64,000 nucleotides of DNA from Streptomyces himalayensis subsp. himalayensis (lineage in GTDB: Bacteria > Actinomycetota > Actinomycetes > Streptomycetales > Streptomycetaceae), in contig NZ_JACEHE010000003.1 of the NCBI RefSeq assembly GCF_013778455.1, positions 367,067-431,066 on the forward strand, in the 5' to 3' direction. The position numbers and the translations under genes were made by a program. Position 1 is the stretch's first letter; every line of letters begins with the position of its first letter. The notes under the pieces were generated by a model. The model was not told the DNA's origin, did not search any database, and saw only the letters and a list, made by a program, of their open reading frames with translations. Below, piece by piece: positions 32,217 to 40,340 of this stretch.

Positions 32217-32950
32217 AGATCGACGGCCGCTCGCCGGGCCAGCGCCGACATGTGTGCACGCATCGCCTCCACGGGGCGCTGCGGATCGCCGGACTCGAAG
32301 GCGGCGAGGATGGCCGCGTGCTCGCTCACGGCCTCGTCGAGGTCCATGTCGCCGTGGTCGACCGTCTGGCGCAGCCGGTGCACATGGGCGCTGAGCGATT
32401 CGACCAGCTGGAGCAGGAATCCGTTGTCGGCGGCGCGGATGATGGTGAGGTGGAACTCCCAGTCCGCCGTGAAGTACTCGCGCAGGTCGGCATAGTCGGG
32501 CGGCTGGCCCCCCTCGCCACGCAGCTTCCTCACCCGGTGTGCGCTGAGCACATGCTGGGCGTGGGCGGCGCGCAACTCCGGCACCAGGTCATCGGTGTGG
32601 GCCACGGCCCGTTCGACGGCGGCCACCTCGAGCACCGTGCGGGCATCGAGGAGTTCGGCCATCTGGCCCGGTGACAGCGGCTCCGCCACGCGGTAGCCCT
32701 TGAGGGCCACGCGGGAGACCAGCCCGGTGTTCTCCAGCTGCACCAGGGCCTCGCGCACGGGCGTCGGCGACACCCCCAGCTCGCGGGCGAGGGAGTCGAT
32801 CGACATGGAGCTGCCGGGCGGGGTCGATCCGTCGAGCAGCTTCTCCAGGATCGCGTCGTACACACCGTCACGCAGGGCACGCCGGGGCACCACGGGCGCC
32901 CTGTTCGGGCTCCGGCCGGTGCCCTCCCTGCTCGCGTCGCTTCTGTTCAT
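32213..32950 (-). CDS. GntR (FCD) regulator between the Tct and tetrulose operons
   Basis: A 245-residue GntR regulator with an N-terminal winged helix (SIDSLARELGVSPTPVREALVQLENTGLV) and an FCD domain with the metal-type residues in ADWEFHLTIIRAADN and SEHAAILAAFESGDPQRPVEAMRAHM. The EALxxLE recognition region places it in the VanR-like branch. It is transcribed leftward, divergent from the tetrulose operon, and is followed by two terminators before tctC. Its likely targets are the GATCCTAT-type sites at 31995 and 33007, so it may link uptake of the acid with tetrulose use. Confidence 0.88.
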   Translation of the reverse strand: MNRSDASREGTGRSPNRAPVVPRRALRDGVYDAILEKLLDGSTPPGSSMSIDSLARELGVSPTPVREALVQLENTGLVSRVALKGYRVAEPLSPGQMAELLDARTVLEVAAVERAVAHTDDLVPELRAAHAQHVLSAHRVRKLRGEGGQPPDYADLREYFTADWEFHLTIIRAADNGFLLQLVESLSAHVHRLRQTVDHGDMDLDEAVSEHAAILAAFESGDPQRPVEAMRAHMSALARRAAVDL

Positions 32951-33006
32951 CTCGAGGTGATCCTACGCGAGGAAATCCTTCCGCCTGCTCTATCGAGAAC
33001 ATAAAA

Positions 33007-33020
33007 GATCCTATATGGTC
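33007..33020. promoter_or_regulatory. candidate GntR operator at the tetrulose operon promoter
   Basis: GATCCTATATGGTC shares GATCCTAT and the following GG with the site at the tctC promoter. It lies 46 bases before the isomerase start and 57 bases before the divergent GntR start, so it could control both. Confidence 0.5.
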
Positions 33021-33065
33021 CACGATCCAAGAGCTCGCTCGGACGGCGGATCGACGGAGACGACG

Positions 33066-34013
33066 ATGTCCTACTCGGCAGACAGCTGGCCCATCGGCGC
33101 GGCGCTACTGCAGTTCCCGAACACCACCAAGGACGGACGCAGCGTCCAGGACGCCCCAGCCCGGCACTGGGCACGCGTGTTCCGCGAGGTCGCCGCCGCA
33201 GGCTTCGACCATGTCGACCTCACCGACACCTGGCTGCGCCCCGGGGACCTCTCCCCCGAGCGCCTGACGGAGCTCGCCCGAACTCTCAAGGAGGCAGAGC
33301 TGGGCCTCACGGCCGTCACCACGGCCCGCCGCAGCGTCATCGACCCCGATCCCCACACCGCCGCCGCAAACCTCGAGTACCTGCTGCGCACGGTGGAGGC
33401 CGCGGCCGAACTCGGCGTCGGCACGGTGTGTGCGGGCCTGCACCGGCCCCTGACGTCCGCTCAGCGCGAGGCCGTGTGGTTCTGGCACGAACAGGGCGGC
33501 CGGGACCCCGACGGCGACGAGCGGATACGGGCCCTGGCCGTCGAGAGGTTCCGGGCCGTCGGCGAGCGCGCCGCCGGGCTCGGCGTGCAGATCTCGCTGG
33601 AGATGTACGAGGACACCTACCTCGGGTCGCCGGAAAGCGCGGTGCGGATGGTCCGCGACATCGGTCTGCCCAACGTCGGCCTCAACCCGGACGTGGCCAA
33701 CCTGGTGCGGCTGCACCGCCCCGTGCCGCACTGGGAGGAGCTTCTGACCCCCGTGCTGCCGTACGCCAACTACTGGCACATCAAGAACTACTACCGCGAC
33801 CACGACCCGGCCACGGGCGCCTATTTCACCGTGCCCGCCCCCGCCGAGTCCGGCGTCATCAACTACCGGCAGGCCGTCGAGCTGGCCCTGGACGCCGGCT
33901 TCGAGGGCCCGATCTGCGTCGAGCACTACGGCGGCGACGGCCTCAGCGTGTCCGCCCGCAACCGTGACTACCTGCGGAAGATCCTCTCCGTGAAGCTGGC
34001 GGAGCGGTCATGA
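33066..34013 (+). CDS. TIM-barrel sugar phosphate isomerase/epimerase (EryC-like candidate)
   Basis: A 315-residue xylose-isomerase-like TIM-barrel protein. Metal/catalytic residues are suggested by [12 protein letters not shown] (Glu), [12 protein letters not shown] (Asp), [12 protein letters not shown] (His) and [12 protein letters not shown] (Glu). This matches the fold of EryC, the tetrulose-phosphate racemase of Brucella erythritol use. The next three genes are a DhaK-DhaL kinase, an RpiB-like and a TpiA-like isomerase, and Brucella uses EryC with TpiA2 and RpiB. I therefore infer a role in converting an erythrulose phosphate, or in isomerising a free tetrose before phosphorylation. ATG 33066 has GGAG upstream; an earlier in-frame ATG at 33015 falls on the operator. 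ATGA overlap with the kinase. Confidence 0.75.
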   Translation: MSYSADSWPIGAALLQFPNTTKDGRSVQDAPARHWARVFREVAAAGFDHVDLTDTWLRPGDLSPERLTELARTLKEAELGLTAVTTARRSVIDPDPHTAAANLEYLLRTVEAAAELGVGTVCAGLHRPLTSAQREAVWFWHEQGGRDPDGDERIRALAVERFRAVGERAAGLGVQISLEMYEDTYLGSPESAVRMVRDIGLPNVGLNPDVANLVRLHRPVPHWEELLTPVLPYANYWHIKNYYRDHDPATGAYFTVPAPAESGVINYRQAVELALDAGFEGPICVEHYGGDGLSVSARNRDYLRKILSVKLAERS

Positions 34014-35752
34014 CCCTGTTGCACAACGACCGGCGGTCCTTCGCCGACGAGGCCCTCAGCGGCTTCGCCGCCGCCCATCGCGACCTGATACACACCGTCC
34101 ACGGAGGCGTCGTACGCGCCACCGCCACGCCCGCCGGCCAGGTGGCCGTGGTGATCGGCGGCGGCACAGGACACTACCCCGCCTTCGCCGGCTGGGTTGG
34201 CCCGGGATTCGCCCACGGCGCCGCCTGCGGCAACATCTTCGCCTCACCCTCGGCCTCCCAGATCTGCTCCGTCGCCCGGGCCTGTCACACCGGCGGCGGC
34301 GTGGTCTTCGCCTTCGGCAACTACGCCGGGGACGTCCTGCACTTCGGGCAGGCCGCCGAGCAGCTGCGCGCCGAGGGCATCGACGTACGCGTGCTGCGCG
34401 TCACCGACGACATCGCATCCGGCCCCGCCGACGACCCCGCAAGGCGCCGCGGCATCGCCGGCGATCTTCCCGTGATGAAGGTCCTCGGCGCCTCGGCAGA
34501 GAGCGGCATGGCCATCGACGAGGTGGAGCGCATCGGCCGCAAGGCCAACGACGCCACCCGCTCCTTCGGCGTGGCGTTCAGCGGCTGCACCCTTCCCGGC
34601 GGCGACGGCCCGCTGTTCACCGTGGCGTCCGGGCGTATGGGCGTGGGTCTCGGCATCCATGGCGAGCCGGGCATCGAGGAACGGGCGTTGCCGTCTGCCG
34701 ACGAGGTCGCCGACCTGCTCGTGGACGGGCTGCTGGCGGAGGCCAAGCAGGCGTCGGCAGCGGTCGGCGGCGCCGACCGGGCCGCGGTGGTCCTCAACGG
34801 CCTCGGCGCCACCAAGTACGAGGAGCTGTTCATCGTCTTCCGACGCGTGTCCGAACGCCTCGCCGCCGAAGGAATCGACGTCGTCGCTCCCGAGGTCGGC
34901 GAGCAGGTCACCAGTCTGGGCATGGCCGGCCTGTCGCTCAGTCTCACCTTCCTCGACGAGGAGTTGCGGGACCTGTGGACGGCGCCCGCGCTCACCCCCG
35001 CCTTCCGCCGCGGCGCGGTCACCCCGGGTCCACAGCGCACCGACGACCTCTCGCACATCCACCAACTGCCCCCGGTCGTCGCCGGCAGCAAGGCCTCCCA
35101 CTCAGCCGCGGCCCGCATCACCGACGCACTGCGCGTGGTACGCGACACCGTCACCGCCCACGAAGCGCGCCTCGGCCACATCGACGCCGTGGCCGGGGAC
35201 GGCGACCACGGCATCGGCATGCGGCGCGGGGCCGAGGCGGCCGCGGAAGCGGCGGCACAGGCCGTCAGCCTGGGGGCAGGCGCGCGTACCACTCTGGCCA
35301 GGGCGGGTGCGGCGTGGTCCGAGCGGGCCGGCGGCACCTCCGGTGCCCTGTGGGGGGCCGCGCTCACCGCCTTCGGCGCCCTGCTGGGCGACACGGACAC
35401 GCCCGGTCCCGAGCGGATCACCGCCGGCGTACGCGCCGCCGTGGACGTGGTGATGCGGCTGGGCGGAGCCACGCCCGGCGACAAGACACTGGTCGACGCG
35501 GCCGTGCCGTTCGTCGACCGGCTGGAGGCCGCCCTGCCGGGGGCCGGCTTCCGCGCCGCCTGGACGCAGGCCGCGGAGGCGGCCACCCGGGCCGCCGAGG
35601 CGACCGCCGCGATCACCGCCCGACGCGGCCGCGCCCGCACCCACGGCGACCGCAGCCTCGGCACCCCGGACGCCGGTGCCGTCTCCTTCGCGCTGGTCGT
35701 CACCGCCCTCGGCGACACCCTTCGCTCCGAATTCACGGAGGAATCCCGATGA
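34010..35752 (+). CDS. fused DhaK-DhaL ketose kinase (erythrulose/dihydroxyacetone kinase family)
   Basis: A 580-residue single-chain kinase. The N-terminal DhaK domain (about 1-340) has [17 protein letters not shown] and the substrate-binding histidine in [12 protein letters not shown], which forms a hemiaminal with the ketose carbonyl. The C-terminal DhaL domain (about 365-580) has the ATP-magnesium motif [10 protein letters not shown] and [15 protein letters not shown]-dependent enzymes of this type act on dihydroxyacetone, or in tetritol pathways on L-erythrulose (LerK). Flanking isomerases of RpiB and TpiA type favour a ketotetrose. Coupled to genes on both sides by four-base overlaps. 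Confidence 0.9.
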   Translation: MTLLHNDRRSFADEALSGFAAAHRDLIHTVHGGVVRATATPAGQVAVVIGGGTGHYPAFAGWVGPGFAHGAACGNIFASPSASQICSVARACHTGGGVVFAFGNYAGDVLHFGQAAEQLRAEGIDVRVLRVTDDIASGPADDPARRRGIAGDLPVMKVLGASAESGMAIDEVERIGRKANDATRSFGVAFSGCTLPGGDGPLFTVASGRMGVGLGIHGEPGIEERALPSADEVADLLVDGLLAEAKQASAAVGGADRAAVVLNGLGATKYEELFIVFRRVSERLAAEGIDVVAPEVGEQVTSLGMAGLSLSLTFLDEELRDLWTAPALTPAFRRGAVTPGPQRTDDLSHIHQLPPVVAGSKASHSAAARITDALRVVRDTVTAHEARLGHIDAVAGDGDHGIGMRRGAEAAAEAAAQAVSLGAGARTTLARAGAAWSERAGGTSGALWGAALTAFGALLGDTDTPGPERITAGVRAAVDVVMRLGGATPGDKTLVDAAVPFVDRLEAALPGAGFRAAWTQAAEAATRAAEATAAITARRGRARTHGDRSLGTPDAGAVSFALVVTALGDTLRSEFTEESR

Positions 35753-36207
35753 AGCCCCTGCGTATCGTCGTCGGCTCCGACAGCGCCGGTTACGACTACA
35801 AGGAAACCCTCAAGAAGGACCTGGAGGCGCACGAGGCCGTCGCCGAGGTCGTCGACGTCGGCATCAGCGCGGGACAGGACACCGATTACCCGCACGTCGC
35901 CGTGGACGCCGCGCGGCTCGTCGCCGAAGGCAGGGCCGACCGCGCCCTGCTGGTGTGCGGCACCGGTCTGGGCGTGGCCATCGCCGCCAACAAGGTGCCG
36001 GGGATCCGCGCGGTCACCGCCCACGACTCCTTCTCCGTCGAGCGGGCCGTGCTCTCCAACAACGCCCAGGTGCTGTGCTTCGGCCAGCGCGTCGTCGGCC
36101 TGGAGCTCGCGCGCCGACTTGCTCGCGAGTGGCTCGGCTACCGCTTCGACGACACGTCGCCGTCCGCCGCGAAGGTCGCCGCGATCTGCTCGTACGACCG
36201 GAGGTGA
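35749..36207 (+). CDS. RpiB-family sugar phosphate isomerase (DerI/EryI-like)
   Basis: A 152-residue RpiB-fold isomerase. It starts [18 protein letters not shown], and has the catalytic cysteine and phosphate loop in [16 protein letters not shown] and the conserved HD in [26 protein letters not shown] is typical. In tetritol catabolism such enzymes convert D-erythrulose 4-phosphate to D-erythrose 4-phosphate, which enters the pentose phosphate pathway. ATG 35749 overlaps the kinase stop by ATGA. True ribose 5-phosphate isomerase activity is possible but less likely given the neighbours. Confidence 0.88.
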   Translation: MKPLRIVVGSDSAGYDYKETLKKDLEAHEAVAEVVDVGISAGQDTDYPHVAVDAARLVAEGRADRALLVCGTGLGVAIAANKVPGIRAVTAHDSFSVERAVLSNNAQVLCFGQRVVGLELARRLAREWLGYRFDDTSPSAAKVAAICSYDRR

Positions 36208-36216
36208 CGGTCCGTC

Positions 36217-36966
36217 ATGCTGTGGATCGGAACTAGTTTCAAGATGACGAAGACCAGGGCGCAGGCCGCGGAGTACGCCGCGCGGCTGCGCACGGAAGTC
36301 GGCCGGGACGGCGTCCCCGGCGTCCAGCCGTTCGTGATCCCCTCTGCGACGTCGATCGCCGAGGTGGCCGCGGTGCTCGGCGGCGATTCACCTGTGCTCG
36401 TCGGCGCGCAGAACGCGCACTGGGAGGACGCCGGTGCGTGGACCGGTGAGATCTCGGTGCCGCAGGCAGCCGACGCCGGTGCCCGCATCGTCGAGATCGG
36501 CCACTCGGAGCGGCGCGAGCACTTCGGGGAGACGGACGCCACCGTTGCGCTGAAGGTGCGGACGATCCTGCGGCACGGCCTGATCCCGCTGCTGTGCTGC
36601 GGAGAGAGCGCGGACGTGTTCGCCCGGGGTGACTCCGTGGAGCACGTCCTGGGCCAGGTCGCCGAGGCCCTGGACGGGCTGGCTGACACCTCCCGCGTCC
36701 TCATCGCGTACGAGCCGGTGTGGGCGATCGGCGAGCACGGCCGTCAGCCGCGCCCCGACGAGATCGCCGACGTCATCGCGGCGCTCAGCGCCAAGTGGGG
36801 CGACCGGGTCGCCGCCGTCCTGTACGGCGGCTCGGTCGATCAGTCCAACGCCGGGACGCTGCTGCGCGTACCGGGCGTCGACGGGCTGTTCGTCGGCCGG
36901 GCCGCCTGGGACGTGGACGGCTTCCTGTCCATTCTGGCCACCGCACGGGCGGTGGTGGGCGGCTGA
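36217..36966 (+). CDS. triose-phosphate-isomerase-like isomerase (LerI/TpiA2/EryH-like)
   Basis: A 249-residue TIM-family enzyme. All catalytic residues are present: the Lys in WIGTSFKMTKT, the His in VEIGHSERREHFGETD and the Glu in IAYEPVWAIG. The loop around GTSFK differs from glycolytic TPI (NWKMN), as in the tetrulose-phosphate isomerases LerI/TpiA2. It probably interconverts L-erythrulose 1-phosphate and D-erythrulose 4-phosphate (D-3-tetrulose 4-phosphate). It closes the operon, 9 bases after the RpiB-like gene, behind a GGAGG site. Confidence 0.9.
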   Translation: MLWIGTSFKMTKTRAQAAEYAARLRTEVGRDGVPGVQPFVIPSATSIAEVAAVLGGDSPVLVGAQNAHWEDAGAWTGEISVPQAADAGARIVEIGHSERREHFGETDATVALKVRTILRHGLIPLLCCGESADVFARGDSVEHVLGQVAEALDGLADTSRVLIAYEPVWAIGEHGRQPRPDEIADVIAALSAKWGDRVAAVLYGGSVDQSNAGTLLRVPGVDGLFVGRAAWDVDGFLSILATARAVVGG

Positions 36967-37067
36967 GGGCCGCGCGGAGCCCACCAAGAAGAGCGGGCGG
37001 AGCACTGCGACGACACCCCACGGAAGTCAGCCGGGCACAGTCAGCGTGTCCACCGGAGGATTGTGGC

Positions 37068-38174
37068 CTACGACGTCAGTCCGGCCTCATCGCAAGCCCG
37101 CTTGACCTCCGGGGTACAGATCTGGTCGATCGTGTACAGTCCGTCCTTGACGACGGTGTCCTTGATGTTGTGCCGGGTCACGGCAACCGGGGTGAGCACG
37201 ACGGCAGGGATGTCCTCGGTGGTGGGGCTGCTGACTGTGTCCTTTGCGATGCGGTCCAGTCCTTCGCCGCGGCCCAGGGCCAGGGCCATCTCCACCGCGG
37301 CGCCGGCCTGAAGCTTGTAGGGCTTGTAGACGGTCATGTACTGCTCACCGCTGACGATGCGCTGCAAGGCCGAGAGAATGGCGTCCTGGCCGACGACGGG
37401 CGGCAGCGGCTTGATATGGGCGGCCTTGAGGGCCGAGATGACGCCCGAGGCGAGCCAGTCGTTGGCGGCGTAGACACCGTCGACCCTGTCCGCGCCGAGG
37501 TCGGCGACGGCGTCGGTCATGTTGCCGTGGGCGGTCTCGATCTCCCACCCGGGCGTGTCATAGGCCTTGCCGATCTTCACCTTGCCCTCGAGGACAGAGA
37601 GTGCACCCATCTTGAACTCTCTTGCGTCCGGGTTGATGGGGTCGCCGTTCATCATGACGATCTGGCTGTCATGAGCCCTGTCGCCCAGCGCCTTGAGAAG
37701 TGCCTCGCCCTGGAGCTCGCCGATGCGGCGGGCGTCGAAGCCGACGTATGCCGAGATCGGCCCCTCCGCGAGGTGGTCGTAGGCGACGACCGGGATGTCC
37801 GCCTCGTGCGCCTTGTTGATCGTGGAGCGGATCGTCTCGGAGTTGACGGAAGCGAGGATCAGGACGTCGACTCCTTTGATGATCATCGCCTCCGCTTGCT
37901 GCTGCTGCCTGGCCGCGTTCAGCCCGGCGTCGGCGTATGCCACCGTGCAGTCGCCGCACAGATCTTTGATCTTCGCCTCGACCAGGGGCTTGTCGAACTG
38001 CGCCCAGCGGGTGGCTCCCCCGTAACCCGGGAGCAGCAGCCCTATCTTCAACTGCTTGCCGGAGGCGTTCTCGCCCGAACCGCCGGACTCGTCGGACTGC
38101 CCACAGGCGCCGAGGCCGACGGCCAACGACACAGCGGCCACGACGCGGACAGCACCCCACAGACGCGCATGCAT
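37068..38174 (-). CDS. XylF-like sugar-binding lipoprotein, orphan
   Basis: A 368-residue periplasmic-binding-protein fold of the type I sugar class. The signal ends with GLGAC, a lipobox with Cys about 24, so it is membrane-anchored outside the cell. QLKIGLLLPGYGGATRWAQFDKP, IIKGVDVLILASVNSETIRSTI, DIPVVAYDHLAEG and MNGDPINPDAREF are typical of xylose/multiple-sugar-binding proteins of the CUT2 group. GGGGGAGG precedes ATG 38174. No ABC ATPase or permease gene is adjacent, so it works with a carrier encoded elsewhere, senses a sugar or is a leftover. It converges on the tetrulose operon. Confidence 0.87.
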   Translation of the reverse strand: MHARLWGAVRVVAAVSLAVGLGACGQSDESGGSGENASGKQLKIGLLLPGYGGATRWAQFDKPLVEAKIKDLCGDCTVAYADAGLNAARQQQQAEAMIIKGVDVLILASVNSETIRSTINKAHEADIPVVAYDHLAEGPISAYVGFDARRIGELQGEALLKALGDRAHDSQIVMMNGDPINPDAREFKMGALSVLEGKVKIGKAYDTPGWEIETAHGNMTDAVADLGADRVDGVYAANDWLASGVISALKAAHIKPLPPVVGQDAILSALQRIVSGEQYMTVYKPYKLQAGAAVEMALALGRGEGLDRIAKDTVSSPTTEDIPAVVLTPVAVTRHNIKDTVVKDGLYTIDQICTPEVKRACDEAGLTS

Positions 38175-38582
38175 GTCACCCGCCTCCCCCACCAGTCCAC
38201 CGCGCGAGTGGCCCCGGCGCCAGCGGGCACGCGCACCAGCACCGGAGGGGGCGTCTGTCGCCCCCGGCTCGGTGTCTGTGCCGGCGCGCGGTGCCCGCTG
38301 GCGGTCAGGCCGGAGCGTGCAACGGCACCGGCGGGCGGATGCCACGGCATCCACCCCGCCCTTCCGCCACGCGGAGGCCCGGCGCACGCGACCCGCTCCC
38401 CCGCGGCGAAGCTGCGCGGTGCGCGCGGGCTCCGCGCGGTTGCCGCGCGTGCGGCAACGGCCTGGGCGCGGGCTGAGGCCTGCCGAGCTGTCGCGGCAGC
38501 TGCGCGGCCTGTGTCGCACGCCCTGCGATGTCCTGGAGTTCTCGGAGATCTGCAGCCCGTGCTGTCACTCGGACGACGATCC
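38175..38582. other. 408-bp stretch with a gene stub and an inverted repeat
   Basis: Between two leftward genes. It holds a coupled ORF of doubtful length (38305-38586) and the perfect hairpin at 38439-38458. No complete gene is recognised. Confidence 0.45.
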
Positions 38583-38586
38583 TCAT
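38305..38586 (-). pseudogene. possible N-terminal stub of a gene coupled to the acyl-CoA dehydrogenase
   Basis: ATG 38586 overlaps the acyl-CoA dehydrogenase stop by ATGA, the normal coupling signal. About 35 residues (MRIVVRVTARAADLRELQDI and on) look protein-like, after which composition turns to Arg/Pro/Ala-rich sequence typical of noncoding DNA. I read it as the remnant of a lost downstream gene. I do not recognise the product. Confidence 0.3.
38439..38458. terminator. GTTGCCGC hairpin downstream of the acyl-CoA dehydrogenase gene
   Basis: GTTGCCGC-GCGT-GCGGCAAC is a perfect 8-4-8 hairpin about 125 bases past the acyl-CoA dehydrogenase stop. It is a plausible terminator; no U-run follows. 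Confidence 0.4.
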
Positions 38587-39785
38587 GCGTCGAGTCCTCC
38601 TCGCTTCACCAGCTGGCTCGCGATGACGTTCCGCTGGATCTCGTTGGTGCCCTCGCCGACGATCATCAACGGTGCGTCGCGGAAGTAACGCTCCACGTCG
38701 AATTCGGTCGAGTAGCCGTAACCGCCGTGGATGCGGACGGCGTTGAGGGCGATCTGCATGGCCGTCTCGGAGGCGAACAGCTTCGCCATCCCCGCCTCCA
38801 TGTCCACCCGCCGTCCCGCCTCCGCCTCCCGTGCCGCGTACAGGGTGAGCTGGCGGGCCGCGGTCAGTGAAGTCGCCATGTCCGCCAGGTAGTTGCCGAT
38901 GGCCTGGTGCTTCCAGATGGGCTTGCCGAACGACTCCCGCTCCTGCGCGTAGGCGAGCGCGTCCTCGAATGCCGCCCGGCCGACGCCGAGGGCGCGGGCG
39001 GCGACCTGGAGGCGGCCGGTCTCCAGGCCCTTCATCATCTGCGCGAAGCCCTTACCCTCCACGCCGCCCAGTACGGCGTCGGCCGGAGCCCGGTAGTCCT
39101 CGAAGGACAGCTCGCAGCTCTCCACGCCCTTGTAGCCGAGCTTGGGCAGGTCGCGGGAGACCGTCAGACCCGGTCCGTGCTCGGCCAGCAGAATCGAGAT
39201 GCCCTTGTGTGCGGGGCTCGCCGCCGGGTCCGTCTTGCACAGCAGCGCGATCAGCTGTGAGCGGCGGGAGTTCGTGATCCATGTCTTCGCACCGTTCACC
39301 ACATAGCCTCCCCCACGCTCGGCTTCGCTCGCGCGGGAGGTACCCCCATCGTCCCTGCGGGCGACCGTACGCATGGCCTGCAGATCCGAGCCGCCGCCTG
39401 GTTCGGTCAGCGCCATGGTCGCCCGGATCTCCCCGGTGGCCATCCTCGGCAGGTACCGCCGCTTCTGCTCCTCGGTGCCGAAGTGCAGCAGCAGCTTGGC
39501 GACCACGGTGTGCCCGCCCATCGCACCCGCCAGGCTCATCCAGCCCCGCGCCAGCTCCTCGGTGATCAGCACGTAACAAGGGGTGGAGACCGGCGTGCCA
39601 CCGTACTCCTCGGGGACGGCGAGGCCGAAGATCCCGAGCTGCTTCATCTGCTCGATCAGGGCTTCGGGGTAGGTGTCGGCGTGCTCCAACTCCTGGACGA
39701 CCGGCCTGACCTCCTTGTCGACGAAGTCGTGCACCGTCCTGACGATGAACTGCTCGTCCTCGGACAGGATGTCGAGGGTGCTCAT
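38583..39785 (-). CDS. acyl-CoA dehydrogenase with a palindromic insert
   Basis: A 400-residue acyl-CoA dehydrogenase of ordinary length, an FAD enzyme desaturating short or branched acyl-CoA. Motifs: MALTEPGGGSDLQAM, KTWITNSRRSQLIALL, RIHGGYGYSTEFDVERYFRD, and GEGTNEIQRNVIASQL at the C-terminus with the catalytic glutamate region of this family. Between RTVARR and YVVNGAKTW it has about 15 extra residues (DDGGTSRASEAERGG) encoded by a Streptomyces-type palindrome; relatives usually have only a few residues there. The frame remains open, and the insert falls in a surface loop before the beta domain, so activity may survive. AGGAGG precedes ATG 39785. Upstream genes of its cluster are broken. 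Confidence 0.9.
   Translation of the reverse strand: MSTLDILSEDEQFIVRTVHDFVDKEVRPVVQELEHADTYPEALIEQMKQLGIFGLAVPEEYGGTPVSTPCYVLITEELARGWMSLAGAMGGHTVVAKLLLHFGTEEQKRRYLPRMATGEIRATMALTEPGGGSDLQAMRTVARRDDGGTSRASEAERGGGYVVNGAKTWITNSRRSQLIALLCKTDPAASPAHKGISILLAEHGPGLTVSRDLPKLGYKGVESCELSFEDYRAPADAVLGGVEGKGFAQMMKGLETGRLQVAARALGVGRAAFEDALAYAQERESFGKPIWKHQAIGNYLADMATSLTAARQLTLYAAREAEAGRRVDMEAGMAKLFASETAMQIALNAVRIHGGYGYSTEFDVERYFRDAPLMIVGEGTNEIQRNVIASQLVKRGGLDA
39307..39347. repeat. REP-like palindromic element inside a coding sequence
   Basis: CCTCCCCCACGCTCGGCTTC followed by GCTCGCGCGGGAGGTACCCC: a GC-rich imperfect palindrome (CCTCCC at 39307, GGGAGG at 39335) of the kind scattered through Streptomyces intergenic regions. 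Here it is inserted in frame in the acyl-CoA dehydrogenase gene. Confidence 0.7.
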
Positions 39786-39834
39786 GCTGTGACGCCTCCT
39801 TGCTGGATGGCCCTGACGCCTCGCGGGCAGATGG

Positions 39835-39960
39835 TCAGACGAGGTGCTCGGCACGCAGACGAGCCGTCTCGTCCCCGCTGTAACCGAGTTCGGCCAGGAT
39901 GCTCTCGGTGTGCTCACCCTCGGCCGGGACGGCACCCATGCGGGGGGGCCGCGCCGACCA
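39835..39960 (-). pseudogene. C-terminal remnant of a CaiB/BaiF CoA-transferase
   Basis: Read leftward, the last about 40 codons end GEHTESILAELGYSGDETAR and LRAEHLV before a stop at 39835. This is the typical C-terminus of family III CoA transferases (GEHTxEVLxELG). No start or catalytic Asp region exists upstream, because the sequence changes to an unrelated rightward fragment near 39965. It is the residue of a deletion within the acyl-CoA cluster. Confidence 0.75.
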
Positions 39961-39974
39961 GATCAACTGGCGGG

Positions 39975-40340
39975 ATGAGGGGCGGGTACTCGACGCTGGC
40001 CGCCATCATCAAGGCCGAGATGTTCCCCACCAAGGTCCGGGCGCTGGGCGTGGGCCTGCCGCACGCCCTGGTCACCGCCACCTTCGGCGGACTGACGGAA
40101 CCGATCGCGCTGGCTCTGAAGAAGGGCGGACACGAGACCGTGTTCTTCTGGTACGTCACCGCGTGCATCGGCCTGACCTTCCTTGCCACCCTTGTCGTAC
40201 GCGAACCGTCCCGCACCTCCCTGCTGGAGGAGACGGGGGCGGTCCCCACAACGCCCGCCCCACCGACGGCCGCTCCACCGACGACCGCTCCACTGACCTG
40301 CCCACCGCACCGCTCCCCTCCGCACAAGGAAGAGAAGCCC
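39975..40340 (+). pseudogene. C-terminal remnant of an MHS-family MFS transporter
   Basis: From about 39975 the frame reads STLAAIIKAEMFPTKVRALG, VGLPHALVTATFGGLTEPIA and HETVFFWYVTACIGLTFLAT, the last membrane helices of metabolite:H+ symporters (KgtP/ProP type). The first 300 or so residues are missing. A Pro/Thr-rich tail follows, and there is no stop before the next gene, whose frame is the same. The fragment abuts the CoA-transferase remnant, marking a deletion or rearrangement joint near 39965. Confidence 0.75.

Noticed and set aside
34321..36024. A 567-codon open frame on the minus strand
   Set aside because: Antisense to the DhaK-DhaL and RpiB-like genes, which have intact catalytic motifs.
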